Assembly (NCBI GenBank): GCA_028826165.1 | Contig: JAPDFW010000072.1 | Location: 278,001 to 342,000, forward strand | DNA from: Anaeramoeba ignava | Taxonomy: Eukaryota > Metamonada > Anaeramoebidae | DNA: 64,000 nucleotides | Direction: 5' to 3' | Shown here: in pieces, positions 34,938-48,200 of the stretch | How the letters are laid out: every line of letters starts with the position of its first letter | Numbering within the stretch: the first letter of the stretch is position 1 | Position numbers and translations under genes: made by a program | Notes under the pieces: generated by a model | What the model was told of the DNA's origin: nothing | The model's input: only the letters and a program-made list of their open reading frames with translations | Database searches by the model: none

Positions 34938-37900
34938 ATGCAATCTTTAGATGAATTACTTGCTTCTTTGAATAATTCTTTAACAACTAATGAATCTGAA
35001 ATTTCGAATAATTCTCAATCTAATATAAATATGAGGAATGAATCTGCAAATTCTCTTGATGATCTTTTAGAATCTTTAAATAGAAATTCACAAGAAAATT
35101 CTCAAAATCCTAATTTAGAAATTCCTGATTTAAATCAATTATCTGGAAATTCAAATTGTAATAATTTTTTTTATAATATTAAAATTAAATTCAAATATAA
35201 ATCTAAATCTAAATATAAATATAAATATAAATATAAATATAAATATAAATATAAATCCAAATCTAAATCTAAATATAAATCTAAATCTAAATATAAATAT
35301 TTAAAATATAAATCTAAATCTAAATCTAAATCTAAATATAAAATATAAATAAATATAAATATAAAAATATATTTAAATATAAATATAATATATAAAATAT
35401 AAATTGAAAAATATAAATATAAATATAAATAAATATAAATATAAATATAAAAATATAAATATAAATATAAATATAAATAAAAATATAAATATAAATATTT
35501 TAAATATAAAATATAAATATAAAATAAATTTAAATAAAATAAAAATATAAATATAAAATAAATATAAAATATAAATATAAAATATAAATATAAATATGAA
35601 ATATAAATATAAATATTTCTGTTTAAATTTTAAAAATAAATAGAAAAAAAATAAAAAGGAAAATAAAAAATATAAAATAAAATATAATTATAAATTTAAA
35701 TATAAATATAAATCATTTATAATTTGAATTTTTCAAATATAAAAATAAATATAAATTTTTATATATAAATATAAATATAAATCTAAATCTAAATATAAAT
35801 ATAAATCTAAAAATAAAATATAAAAAATAAAAATAAATAAAAATAAAATAAATATAAAATTGCTAAATCTTTAAATAAAAAATACAACTATGAATATAAA
35901 TATAAATATAAAATAAATATAAATATAAATCTAAATAAATATAAATATAAATATAAATATAAATATAAATCTTATAAATATAAATCTAAATCTAAATATA
36001 AATATAAAATAAAAATATAAATATAATTATAAATCTAAATATAAATCTAAATATAAAATCTAAATATAAATCTAAATATAAAAAAAAATATAAATCTAAA
36101 TATAAATATAAATCTAAATATAAATATAAATATGAATATAAATATAAATATAAATCTAAATATAAATATAAATATAAATATAAATATAAATACAAATATA
36201 AATATAAATATAAATATAAATATAAATCTAAATATAAATATAAATCTAAATATAAATCTAAATATAAATATAAATATAAATATAAATATAAATATAAATA
36301 TAAATATAAATATAAATATAAATACAAATATAAATACAAATATAAATATAAATCTAAATCTAAATATAAATATAAAATTTAAAATTAAAATCAAATAAAT
36401 TAATAGCAACTCAAAAAGATGATCTTGATTCATTACTTGATTCACTTAAATTTGAGCAAATTCCGAAACAAAATTCAAACGACTTGCAACAAAAAGATCA
36501 AAACACACAAGATCTAGATGATTTATTAGACTCACTTGATGGTTTACAAAATCCAAATCAAAATCCAAATCCAAATCCAAATTTAAATTTCAATCCAAAT
36601 CCAAATTTAAATCAAAATACAAATTTCAATTTAAATCAATTTGGAAATCAAAATTTCTCACCCAATAAATTCGATTTTGGTAATTCACCAACAATCAGAA
36701 AGAATACACAACAAAATCCATATGATTTTCAAAACACACAAAGTCCAAACATAAAAACAAACTATGAAACCCAATTTACAACTCCAACAAAAACAACTGA
36801 AAATATGCGAATGAATTCAATCGACCAGCTTCTGCAAGGAAACTACGGACAAACATCGCCAAATCCAAGCAACATAACAACACAAACAGGAGGAATAGAT
36901 GGGAATTTTGACAATTTATTAAAATCACTTGGAATTTCTCAAATTTCACGACCGAATCAAACAACAACAACCAATTTTCAGCCAAATTCATTTAGCAATC
37001 TGACACCAAGACAGAGCAGTTTTACGACAGGATTGTCATCACCAGTGCAACCGCCGCGAACAGTATCAACGGGGCTCACAAACGTGGACGAATTGATTAA
37101 ATCGCTGTCACAAAACACACCAACACAAAATTTTTCTCGAAATCCTTCTTTCCTTTCTGGAATACAGACACCCAATTCCGAGCTGAAAACAAGCGGGTTC
37201 ATAAGCCAAAGACAAGAAGTCAATAATGAAATTGAGAGTGCGGACGATTTCTTGAATAAATTAAAATCGGCGAAAAATCCGCAATTTAGTCCGCAAATTT
37301 TGGATCAAAAAAACGAACAAGAAAACACACAAAACACGGACAAAGATAGCAATTTCGAGCACATGTGGGAAAACGGGACAACATATGATGTGGATTGCAA
37401 TGGGATCCATTCAAAATACAGTAAAATAAGCGACATCTACGAGCAGATGTCGAGCGGAGACACGATAAGAGTATTTCCAGGAATCTACCACGAGAGCATG
37501 GAAATCAAGAAAGGCATCCGGATCATTGGATTTGGACAGAAGAACCAGGTTGTGTTTGAAAACCCTGAGGCGGAGTATGACAAGCCGATATTCCAGTTTC
37601 ACTCGAGTTTTGGGAGTCTGAAAAACATCTACATTAAGTATTCAGGAATTGATACAGGAATAAAGCTTTTCACAGGAACAGTCACAATCGAGGGGTGCAC
37701 AATCAGCTCACAAGGAGTGTCTGGGATCACGGCAGAAAGCGGCGCTCAGCCTCAGATCAAAGACTGCGTGATCTCCGGATGCAAGCAAGTGGGTGTGCTT
37801 ATCCTCTCGAATAGCACTGCCGGGAAGCTTGAAAATAACACCTTCTCAGACAACTTGATCTCAGACATAGAGATCAAAACAGAAGCAAGCCCAACCATTA

Positions 37901-39423
37901 TCGGAAACATCCTGCGTTCCGGTATAACCGTGCACGATCACGCAACTGGAAGAATTGAGAACAATAAATTTTTGAAGTGTCCAAAAAATGGATTAACAGT
38001 TATGAACTTTGCCAGTCCAAATGTTGTCAATAATGTGGTTCAAGAATGCGGTTATTTTGGAGTTTTTATTTGTCAGAGAGCAAAGGGAGTTTTTGAGAAA
38101 AATACAGTAATTGGGAATCAAAAAGCAAATTTCGGCATTTCTAGTGAGGCGGATCCTGTGATTCGCGACAACCAAATCCTTCAAAGCGCGGGGTTTGGGA
38201 TCTGGTGTTTTGAGACTGCGATGGGAGAAATTGAGAGTAATGAGATTCGAGGAAATGGCGAGGCAGGGATTTTGATCTCAACAGGATCCGATCCAAAAAT
38301 CTTGAGAAATTTAATTAGCGAACAAAAAAAAAACGGTGTATTCATTTTCCAGAATTGCCAGGGGAGACTTGAGCGCAATAAAATATTCCAGAATAACGGA
38401 CACGGTGTTGAGATCAAGAAGGCTGCGTCTCCAACACTTGATTTCAATGAGATTTACAAGAACAAAGGCGCCGGAGTTCTTGTCAGTGAGTACTCAAAAC
38501 CAACGATAACCAACAACGAAATCTTCATGAACTACAAGCCCAATCTTGTTGTCACATCTCATTCCGAACCGTCTGTTGAGCGCAATCATATTTACGATGG
38601 ATTCCAATCGGGAATTCTTGTGATCGATTCAAAAGGTGTTTTTTCAAGCAATGAGCTCGATGGAAACCAGTTTTCTGGCGCAGAAATCAAGAGCAAAAGC
38701 GAGCCAATCTTCAAACAGAACAAGTTCCATGATTGCCAAGCTTACGGAATTTGGATTAACGAAGAATCCACAGGTGTATTTCAAGAAAACGAATTTACAA
38801 ACAATAAAAACTATTCAATTTTCATTACAAATTCCTCAAATCCGCAGATCCTCTCCAACACAATTACAAAGGGTGAGAAATCGGGTATTTGTGTGCAGGG
38901 ACCCAGCGCAGGTGTGTTCTCCAAAAACAACATTTCCGCGCACCAACAGCCCGAAGTTGTTCTAAAAAACGGAGCAACATCGGTTTTTTTTGACAACAAA
39001 ATTCACCATTCAAAACAAAGTGGATTTTTCATAACGGATCAGTCTCATTGCACAATTACTGAGAATCAGATATTCAACAATACGCTTTCGGGCATCGAAA
39101 TCAACATGATGAGTTTCCCTGTTATTGAGAAGAACAAAATTTTTGATGGTCAAAGTTCCGGTATTCTTATTCATCAGAAAGCGGGCGGCACAATTAAAGA
39201 GAATGAGATTTATTGTAATTGCGGTCCTGCTATTACAATCGGTGAATCTGCTGCTCCAAACATTGTCCAGAATTGGATACATGATGGTCAGTCTTGTGGC
39301 ATTAAGGCTATGAAGGCTGCAAAAGGAAATGTTACTTTGAATAAAATTGTTCGTAATAATGGTGGTGCTTTAACTGTTCTTCCTAATTGTTTTACAAAGT
39401 TTGTGAAAAACGAACTTGCTTAA
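34938..39423 (+). CDS. LD-motif array fused to right-handed beta-helix protein
   Basis: Exons 34938-35157 and 36407-39423 join in phase 1 to 1078 residues. The first 360 residues are disordered and hold eight short motifs. Four match the paxillin LD consensus LDxLLxxL exactly (residues 4-11 LDELLASL, 40-47 LDDLLESL, 80-87 LDSLLDSL, 110-117 LDDLLDSL) and four are weaker (IDQLLQGN, FDNLLKSL, VDELIKSL, ADDFLNKL, up to residue 359). From about residue 395 to the end, some 25 turns of PbH1 beta-helix repeats follow (SGI.I...A.P.I..N.I patterns), most like the FBXO11-type helix. There is no F-box or signal peptide. It may be a cytosolic scaffold; LD motifs bind FAT, vinculin or parvin-type helical bundles. 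The centre of exon 2 is clearly GC-richer than its ends. Confidence 0.85.
35158..36406 (+). repeat. Intron of the LD/beta-helix gene: AAATAT satellite
   Basis: A 1249-bp intron of the hexamer TATAAA with TCTAAA variants, from donor GTAATAATTT to acceptor ATTAATAG. Open frames of Tyr-Leu or Ile-Phe repeats on either strand are artefacts of the repeat. Confidence 0.8.
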
Positions 39424-39942
39424 TTTTTTTTTTTTTTTGATCCACTTTTTTTTTTTTTCCTCATTTCAAAAATCAAAATCAAAAACAAAAATAAATTAAA
39501 ATCACATTGAAAAATTTTTTCCTTTTTTTTTTTAGAAATTAATTCAAATTAAACTGAAAATTTAATTCAAAATTAATTCAAAATTAAACTGAAAATTAAA
39601 CTGAAAATTAATTCAAAATTAAACTGAAAATTAAACTGAAAATTAAACTGAAAATTAATTCAAATTAAATTTAAAATTAAACTGAAAATTAATTGGAAAT
39701 TAAACTGAAAATTAAACTGAAAAATAAACTGAAAATTAAATTGAAAATTAAACTGAAAATTAAACTGAAAAATAAACTGAAAATTAAATTGAAAATTAAA
39801 CTGAAAATTAATTGGAAATTAAATTGAAAAATAAACTGAAATTTAAACTGAAAAATTAATTGAAAATTAATTGAAAATTAATTGAAAATTAAACTGAAAA
39901 TTAAACTGAAAAATTAATTTGAAAATTAAATTCGAAATTAAT
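39424..39942. repeat. 12-bp GAAAATTAAACT repeat
   Basis: A T-tract and TCCACTTTTTTTT follow the beta-helix gene stop. From about 39540 a 12-bp unit GAAAATTAAACT repeats up to the next gene. These convergent genes have no other content between them. Confidence 0.7.
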
Positions 39943-42900
39943 TCAAAATTGATAATTCATAAATTCTTTTAAACTTGACCCAAATTGTCCAATTTCATTT
40001 GGGAAAAATTCAATAACTTCAGATTTTTCTCCTGAAACTAATCTGATAATTTTTGGATCTTTTTTACTTTTAAAAAATCGAAGATCTGCAAAACCAAATA
40101 TTGTTTTTTGATCACCTTCTCTTTTTATTTCAATTTTTTTATTGTTAATTGAAAGAATTCCAATTTTTTTACTTGAAGATTCTTTATTATGAATAAAGAT
40201 TGAAAAATTTATTCTTTGATTTACTTGTTGTTGTTTGATTTTTTGATTTGAAGATTTATTTCTTGATTGATTTAAATTTTCTTTTATTTTGGAATTATAA
40301 ATAATTTTTTTCATTTTCCGTTTTTTTTGTTTGTGTTCTTTCTGATTTGATTTAATTTCTTGATTTGAATTAATTTCATCTTTTAAATTAATTTCTTGAT
40401 TTGAATTAATTTCATCTTTTAAATTAATTTCTTGATTTAAATTAATTTCATCTTTTAAATTGATTTCTTGATTTAAATTAATTTCATCTTTTAAATTGAT
40501 TTCTTGATTTGAATTAATTTCATCTTTAGAATTAATTTCTTGATTTGAATTGATTTCATCTTTGGAATTGATTTCTTGATTTAAATTAATTTCATCTTTG
40601 GAATTGATTTCTTGATTTAAATTAATTTCATCTTTGGAATTAATTTCTTGATTTAAATTAATTTCATCTTTGGAATTAATTTCATCTTTTAATTTAATTT
40701 CATCTTTTGATTTAATTTCATCTTTTGAATTAATTTCATCTTTTGAATTAATTTCATCTTTTGATTTAATTTCATTTTTTGATTTAATTTCTTGATTTAA
40801 ATTAATTTCTTTTTTAGATTTAATTTCTTTTTTAGATTTAATTTTTGTTGTTCCTTTTTCTTCTGATTTTGTTGTTGTTGTTTCTTTTCTTCTTTCTTTT
40901 TCTTTAATTTCATCTCCTTCTCTTTTTTTAACTCAATTTTCTTCTTTAAATTCATTTCTTTCTTCTTCTTTAATTTTGCTTTTTTTGGATTTTTCCTTTC
41001 TTCAAATTTTTCATTAAATTCTTTCAAATCAGAACTTGAATCAAAAATTATCTGAAATTTTTTTTTTGGATTAGAAGATATAATTTCAATTCTTAATAAA
41101 TTCTTTTTATTCATTTTCAATTTTGTTTTTTTATAAACTAATGATTCGTTAATCAAATCTGAATTAATTAAAATGTTATTTTCTTCAAATGAAATTATCC
41201 CATTTCCAATTTTATTACTTTCTTCACCAATAATTTGAATCATAAATTGATTTTCATTTGCTTTAGAAAAACTTTCATCTGTAAAATCAATATCTTGATA
41301 ATCCTCGTCATTTTGGATTGAAATTTCTTCTTTTTTCTCAATTTCTTGATTATCTAAAGAATTTGAAATTAAATTATTTTCAGATTGTTGTTGAATTACT
41401 TCCTTTTCATATTCATTCTCTTTTTCCAAATCATAATGAATTTGCATTTGAATTTGATTTTGATTTTGATTTTGATTTTGAATTTGATTTTGATTTTCAT
41501 ATCTAAATTCATTTTGATCTAAAATAATTTGATTTTCTCGAGAAAAATAAGCCTCATTTCTTTGTAATGGAGGTTTTTGATTTCCAACTGATTTAGGAAG
41601 CAAATGACTATACTTGTTTTTTGAAGAATCAATAATTTGTTCGAATTTTCCACATTGATCTTCAGAATAAAAAGAAACAATTAACGATAATAAATCTGGA
41701 AACCGTATTTTTGCCATTTTATGATTGATTGAACTGGGAAAAAATTCAATCAAGTAAATAGGAATATTTTGTGAAAAATATGTTCTTGAAGAAAAATCAA
41801 GAAGTTCATTATTAATTGATATTTCTCCAAAATCAATAACTTGGAAAGAAGGATCCAAAATTCCAACTCGAAAAACATTTGGTTGCCAAAAATATAATGG
41901 TTTTTTTGTTGGTGAAGGAATAGAAAAGTTTGCGTTTTCTTGGAAATACTGATTATTATTATTATTAATATTAATTTGGGTTTTCTTTTCTTGGATTACT
42001 TTTGGTTTTTGAATTTTATTCTCCATTTGTGGTGATTTTTGACTTGGAGAAACAATTTTTTTGGTTTCTGGTTTTTTGTTAATAAATAAATAGAAATATT
42101 CTAAAAATTGTTTCAAATCTGATTTGTATTGAAATTTTAAAACATAATTTGAAAAATATGACTTGATTTCCAAAATTCCTTCATTTTTGTATTTGTCTTG
42201 AATTTCTAAATTTTTTGGAAGAAGATGTTCAACTGTTTTGTTTGTGTTTATGATCCGAAATTTATCATTTTCAAACTGAACAAAACCTGAATATAGTTTT
42301 TGATATTGAGAATTGAGGATATCTATTGGGATTTGTTTTATAATTTCTTGTGTTGGAATTGAAGTTAAATTAATATTTTGTGAAATTTTTGACTGTTCTG
42401 ATTTTGTTCTTAAATTTTGATTTTGATTTTGAATTAGATTTTGATTTTGATTTTGATTTTGATTTTGATTTTGATTTTGATTTTGATTTAAGTTTTGATT
42501 TGTTTTTTTCTGTTCTGATTTTGCTCTTAAATTTTGATTTTGTTGAATTCTTTGTTTTAATTGTAAATTTGGTTTTTTTTGTTCAGATTTTGATTTTGAA
42601 TTTTTAGTATTTGCAGAATTACCAAGAGGAATCCAATGACCTAAATTGTCTTCTTGATTTTGATTTTGATTTTGATTTTGATCTTGATTTTGATTTTGAT
42701 TTTGATTTTGATTTTGATTTTGATTTTCAATTAAAAATTCTCTGTAATGTTGCATAAAAATATTTGTATCTTTTTTTGATTTTAATTTTAAATAAATAGA
42801 TTTTTTGTCTGACTTTATTCTCAATAACTTATTATTTTTCGGATCATTCGAAATTTTAAAATTTATTAGAGATCGTTTTATTTTTTTAGAAAGAATATTT

Positions 42901-42992
42901 AAATGATGAGAACTAAAATAAACTTGTGTTTTATCAATTTTTCTAAGTTCTCTATCAAGTAAATTTGCTTGAATTCGATTTGTTTTACTCAT
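39943..42992 (-). CDS. Gln/Asn-rich protein with five PH-like beta-rich segments (one apparent frameshift)
   Basis: The open frame from 42992 ends at 40797, but from about 40850 onward the repeat SKDEIN/NLNQEI makes sense only in a second frame, which continues to 39943. One missing A in an A-tract (T5 at 40842-40846 on the + strand, or nearby) would join them into 1016 residues. I do not recognise the family. Five segments of 85-100 residues, at about 42980-42740, 42320-42075, 41910-41615, 41250-41000 and 40240-39943, each have alternating strands and end in a helix such as DLKQFLEYFYLFI or DLKEFNEKFEE. This is the pattern of PH-like domains. They are separated by NQNQ and Lys/Glu linkers. 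A membrane or scaffold role is only inference. Confidence 0.6.
40330..40850 (-). repeat. Coding repeat SKDEIN/NLNQEI
   Basis: Units of 15-18 bp (TTTAATTTCATC and TTAATTTCTTGAT on the + strand) encode a charged, Asn-rich linker in the minus-strand gene. The repeat is open in the frame continuous with 39943-40314. Confidence 0.7.
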
Positions 42993-43484
42993 AAAAAATA
43001 AAAAACTAAAAAAAGAATGAAAAAAAGAATGAAAAAAAAAATAAATTTTTGCTTTTTTCTTAATTTAATTTTTTTATTTTTTTTTATTTTTCTCCTTTTA
43101 ATTTTTTTTTTTATTTTTCTCCTTTTATTTTTTTTATTTTATCTCTATTTTAAAATAAATTAAAATAATTAACTTAATAATAATAAAATATATATAATTT
43201 AAAAAATATTTAAATATAATTTTATATAAATAATAAAAAATATTATAATAAAAAATTTATTTTTCTCTTTTTTTTAATCAATAAGAAAAAAATTTTTTTA
43301 ATTAAATTTTTTTAATTAAATTTTTTGCGTTATTTTTTAATTAATTTTTTATTTAATTTTTTTTTCATTTTTCTTTATTTACTTTTCTTTTTTTTTTGTG
43401 CAATTTACTTTTTTCTTTTTACTATTTTTTTTTTGATCTATTTTTTAAAAAAAAAATTATATAAACACAAAAACAAATTTAAAA
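42993..43484. promoter_or_regulatory. Divergent intergenic region before Ras
   Basis: A 492-bp AT-rich region with AATGAAAAAAAGAATGAAAAAA (minus sense TTTTTTCATT) close to the minus gene and TTTTTTTCATTTTTCTTT at about 43362-43379 for Ras. No other content is visible. Confidence 0.45.
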
Positions 43485-44901
43485 ATGTCAGAACTTAAAC
43501 TTGTTATTGTTGGTGGAGGAGGTGTTGGTAAATCAGCGTTAACAATTCAATTTTTACAAAATCATTTTATTACTCAGTAAATTATCAAAAAAAAATAAAT
43601 AAAAAAAAATAAATAAAAAAAAATAAATAAAAAAAAATAAATTAAAAAAAAATAAATAAAAAAACATATGGCAGAAAAAAAAATAAAACAAAATGATTAA
43701 AATAATTAAATTAATTCAAAAAATTAAATTTTCAATGTTTTTTTTTAAATAAAAAAATTTTTTTTTCTTTTTTTTTTTTAATTTAATAATTTAATAGATA
43801 TGACCCAACTATTGAAGAAACTTATCGAAAACAAGTGACAGTTGATGCAAAAACTTATGTTCTTAATATTTTGGATACAGCAGGACAAGAAGATTATTCA
43901 GCAATGAGAGAACAATATATGAAAACAGGAGAAGGTTTCTTACTTGTTTATTCAATTGTTTCAAGATCATCTTTTGAAGAAATTGATGATCTTCGTGATC
44001 AAGTTTGTGTTTAAAAAAAAATGATTTAAAAAATTATTTACAAATTTATTTAACAATTTGACATTACAATTTATTTACAAATTTATTTACAAATTTATTT
44101 AACAATTTGACATTAAAATTTATTCAAAAATTTATTTACAATTTATTTAACATTACAATTTATTTAAAATTTATTTAAAAATTTATTCAAAAATTTATTA
44201 AAAATTTGACATTAAAATTTATTTACAAATTTATTTACATATTTATTTAAAAAATTATTTACATTTATTTACAATTTATTATAATTTTGACATTACAATT
44301 TATTAAAAATTTATTTACAATTTATTTACAATTTATTCAAAAATTTATTAAAAATTTGACATTACAATTTATTTAACAATTTGACATTACAATTTATTAT
44401 AAATTTGACATTAAAATTTATTACAAATTTATTTACAAATTTATTAAAAAAATTATTCAAAAATTTATTTACAAATTTATTAAAAATTTGACATTATAAT
44501 TTATTTAAAAATTTATTATAAGTTTATTATAAGTTTATTTACAATTTATTCAAAAATTTATTTAAAATTTAATTGACAAAATTCATTCTAAATTTTTCAC
44601 TTTTCCAAAAATTTTTTTCCCCTTTTTTTTTTTTTAGATTTTAAGAGTTAAAGATGCTTCACTTGTTCCAACAGTTCTTGTTGGAAATAAATCCGATTTA
44701 GCTGATGATAGAGTTGTTGAAGTTTCAGAAGGACAAAATTTAGCAAAAACATTTCAATGTACTTTTATTGAAACTTCAGCTAAAACAAGAAATAATGTTG
44801 AAGAATGTTTTCATGCTTTGGTTCGTGAAGTTGTTAAAATGAGAGAATTAAATCAACAAACTCAACCAAAAAAGAAGAAAAAAAGATGTTCAATTCTTTA
44901 A
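43485..44901 (+). CDS. Ras-family small GTPase
   Basis: Exons 43485-43576, 43798-44002 and 44638-44901 join (phases 2 and 0) to 186 residues. Numbering equals human HRAS in the N-terminal part. The P-loop is GGGGVGKS (residues 10-17, Gly11 instead of Ala), the effector loop [13 protein letters not shown] is nearly that of Ras, and DTAGQED keeps Gln61. NKSD and ETSAK complete the guanine-specificity motifs. The C-terminus is a lysine-rich region followed by CSIL, a CAAX box whose final Leu favours geranylgeranylation. It is a membrane-bound signalling switch; Ras acts upstream of TORC2 in Dictyostelium, which is of interest given the Rictor gene nearby, but linkage here is likely accidental. 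Confidence 0.95.
44003..44637 (+). repeat. Ras intron 2: AATTTATTTACA/GACATT repeat
   Basis: A 635-bp intron of irregular units AAATTTATTTAC with ATTTGACATTACAATT inserts, from GTTTGTGT to a long T-tract and TAG. Confidence 0.65.
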
Positions 44902-45292
44902 AAAAAATTATTTCAATTTCTCAAATTACTTTTACTTTTACTTTTACTTTTACTTTTACTTTTACTTTTACTTTTACTTCCTTTTTTTTACCATTTTTTC
45001 TTCTTTTCCAAAAAAAAAAAGTTATGTTCTTTTCTTCTCTTTTTTTTTCTTTTTACTTTTTCTTTGATATTTTTTGCTGGACACTGATTGTTGTTTTTGC
45101 TTTTTCTTTTTTTTTATAATTTTTTTCCTTTCTCTTTTTCTTTTTCTTTTTCTTTTCTTTTTCTTTGATCTAAACTCAAAAAAAAAGAAAAAAAAAAACA
45201 AAAAAATTAAATAAAAAAAAACAACAAAAACTTTAAAAAAGAAAAAAAAATTCATTTTTTTATTTTTATTTTTTTATTTTTTTTATTATTAA
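44902..45292. promoter_or_regulatory. Ras-FANCM spacer and leader
   Basis: A T- and CTTTTA-rich spacer (seven TTTACT units near 44940) follows Ras, then an A-rich stretch and AATTCATTTTTTTATTTTTA just before the helicase ATG at 45293. No gene is visible. Confidence 0.5.
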
Positions 45293-48200
45293 ATGATAAC
45301 TAATTCCTTTATAATTGAAAAATCAAATCAATTTACAAATCAAAATCAAAATCAAAATCAAAATCAAAATCAAAATCAAAATCAAAATCAACTTGTAAAT
45401 CAAAATCAAAATCAAAATCAAAATCAAAATCAAAATTTAAATCAAAATCAAAATCAAAATCAAAATCAACTTGTAAATCAAAATCAACTTGTAAATCAAA
45501 ATTTAAATCAAAATCAAAATTTAAATCAAAATCAATTTACAAATCAAAATCAACTTGTAAATCAAAATCAAAATCAACTTGTAAATCAAAATCAATTTCA
45601 ATTTGTAAATCAAAACCAAAATCAATTTACAAATCAAAATCAACTTGGAAATCAAATTGGAAATCAATTTCAAAATCAAAATCAAAATCAAAATCAAAAT
45701 CAAAATCAAAATCAAAGTCAAAATCAAAATCAAAATCAAAATCAATTTCAAAATCAAAATCAAAATCAATTTCAAAATCAAATTGGAAATCAACTTGGAA
45801 ATCAAAATCAAAATCAAAATCAATTTACAAATCAAAATCAAAATTTAAATTTAAATCAACTTGGAAATCAAAATCAAAATCAAAATCAAAATCAAAATCA
45901 AAATCAAAATTTAAATCAAAATCAAAATAAAATGCAATTATCACCTTTAACACTAAAATCTCCAAATTTAATAAACCAAAACAAAAATTTATTTCAAAAT
46001 CAAAATAAAACATACTCAAATAATACAAATTTTGGATCAAATTTGAATTCAAATATTTTCAACAAACAAAACAAATCAGAACCATTTACTTTATCAACAT
46101 CAAAAAAATTATTTCCAAAACCCAATTTAAAACCAGTTCAATTGTTTCAAAGACAAAATTTAAATTTAAATTTAAATTCAAATTCAAATTCAAATTCAAA
46201 TTCAAATTCCCAACAAGAAATTGATTTAACTTTCAATACAAATAATAATTCAAATTCAAAATTAAATTCAATTTCAATTTCAAATTCAAATAATAATATG
46301 AATCCTAATCAAATCATAAATTCAAATAAATTCTCTTTTTCACAAAAAAATACTTTATTATCTCAACAACCTTTAAAATCTCAAAATTTATCTCCCTTTT
46401 CAACTCCAAATTTAAAAAATTCTCTAAATTTAAAATCTTCTTTATTAAAAACATCACCTCCTTCTAATTTCAAACCATTAACCAACGAGAAAATTCCTTT
46501 ATTACAATCAAATTCATTTCCAAAAAAACTTGATTCAAATTTTTCTATTCAAAATCAAAATGATTCAAATAATTTTTCACAACCATTTCAATCACAATCA
46601 AATGAGAAAAAAATATTTTCAAACTCAAACAACACAAATAAAGCTCAAAATCAATTTATAAATCAAAATCAAAATATAAATCAAAATCAAAATCAAAATA
46701 TAAATCAAAATTTAAATAAAGATCAACATATTACAATTAATAACAATCATATCCGAAATAATATTTATGTTACATCTGATACACAATTCAGTTTCCAAAA
46801 CCAAAACCAAACCCGAAATAATCAACCTCAAACATTCTTTAATCAAAACCAAAAAATTACAGTAAACTCAAATTACCAAAAATTCGCAAATTTATTTGAT
46901 AAGGATGAAGAAAAAGAAATAGAAGAAAAACCTAAAAAAATATGGACAAGTACATTTGATAAATCCTTCTCACCACTTGGATTATCAAACAGTAAATTGG
47001 ATCCAAATATTTCACTATCAATGAGTAATAAAAATACACACGAAAAACTAGAAATAGATTTGGAAGCAGCAAAAACATGGATTTTCCCAATAAATAAGCC
47101 CAAAAGAGATTACCAATTCAGTATTTGCTATACATCATTGTTATATAATACACTAGTATCCTTACCAACAGGATTAGGCAAAACATTTATTGCAGGAGTT
47201 TTGATGTATAATTTTTACAGATGGTTTCCAAACGGAAAATTAATTTTTATGGCACCAACAAAAGCACTTGTTTCTCAACAAGTAATGGCAGTTTATGAGA
47301 CTGTTGGATTGCCTTTGGAAGAAACTGAGGAAATGACAGGAGATATAAACCCAGAAAAACGCGTCAATTTATGGAAAACAAAGAGGATTTTTTATGTCAC
47401 TCCTCAGTCACTCAAACACGATCTGGAAAATGAAATTTGTCCTTCTCATCTTGTTGTTTGCGTTATTGTTGATGAAGCTCATAGAAGTATGGGCAAATAT
47501 CCTTATACAGAAGTTGTCAAGATGCTTTTATTTAATAGTTCTAATTTCCGCATCCTTGCTTTGAGTGCAACACCAGGAACTTCCAAAGAAAAAATACAGC
47601 AAATTGTCAATAATCTTCTCATTGCAAAAATCGAAAATCGAGATGAAAGTGATAGCGATGTTTCCAAATATTTGCATGATAAAACAATCGAAACATACAC
47701 AATTTCACTCCAACAAAACAACGAATTAATCTTGTTGAAGAATATATTTAAGGATATTATTGAATCCCAATTGAGGGAATTATATGATAGTGATTTGATA
47801 TATTCTGCAAATATAGATGTAATGAATACATCCAGAGTATATGGAGCATATTTCAACTTGAAAAAAACACAACAAACACAAAAAAAACAAGATTTGCCAC
47901 AAAATGCACTTATAACTGCTCTTTCCCATTTTGGATTGGTTCTCACTCTTTATAAGGCATGGGATAGACTCATTCAGCATGGAATACTATCTTTTTATGA
48001 ATTTATCCAGAAGAATTACATCGATTGCCCAAAAAATCAACTCAGAAAAAAGGAAAAAGTGTTGAATCACCCTTCTTTTTTGAAATTGCAACAAATGCTT
48101 CCCAAAATTATCAATGGATTAACTAACTCCCATCCCAAACTTAAAAAATTGTATGAGATTGTTTCCTCTCATTTTGAAGAGAAAATGAAACAAGGAAATG

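Noticed and set aside
44886-45119. 77-codon frame after Ras
   Set aside because: It overlaps the Ras stop and reads through TTTACT and poly-T repeats.
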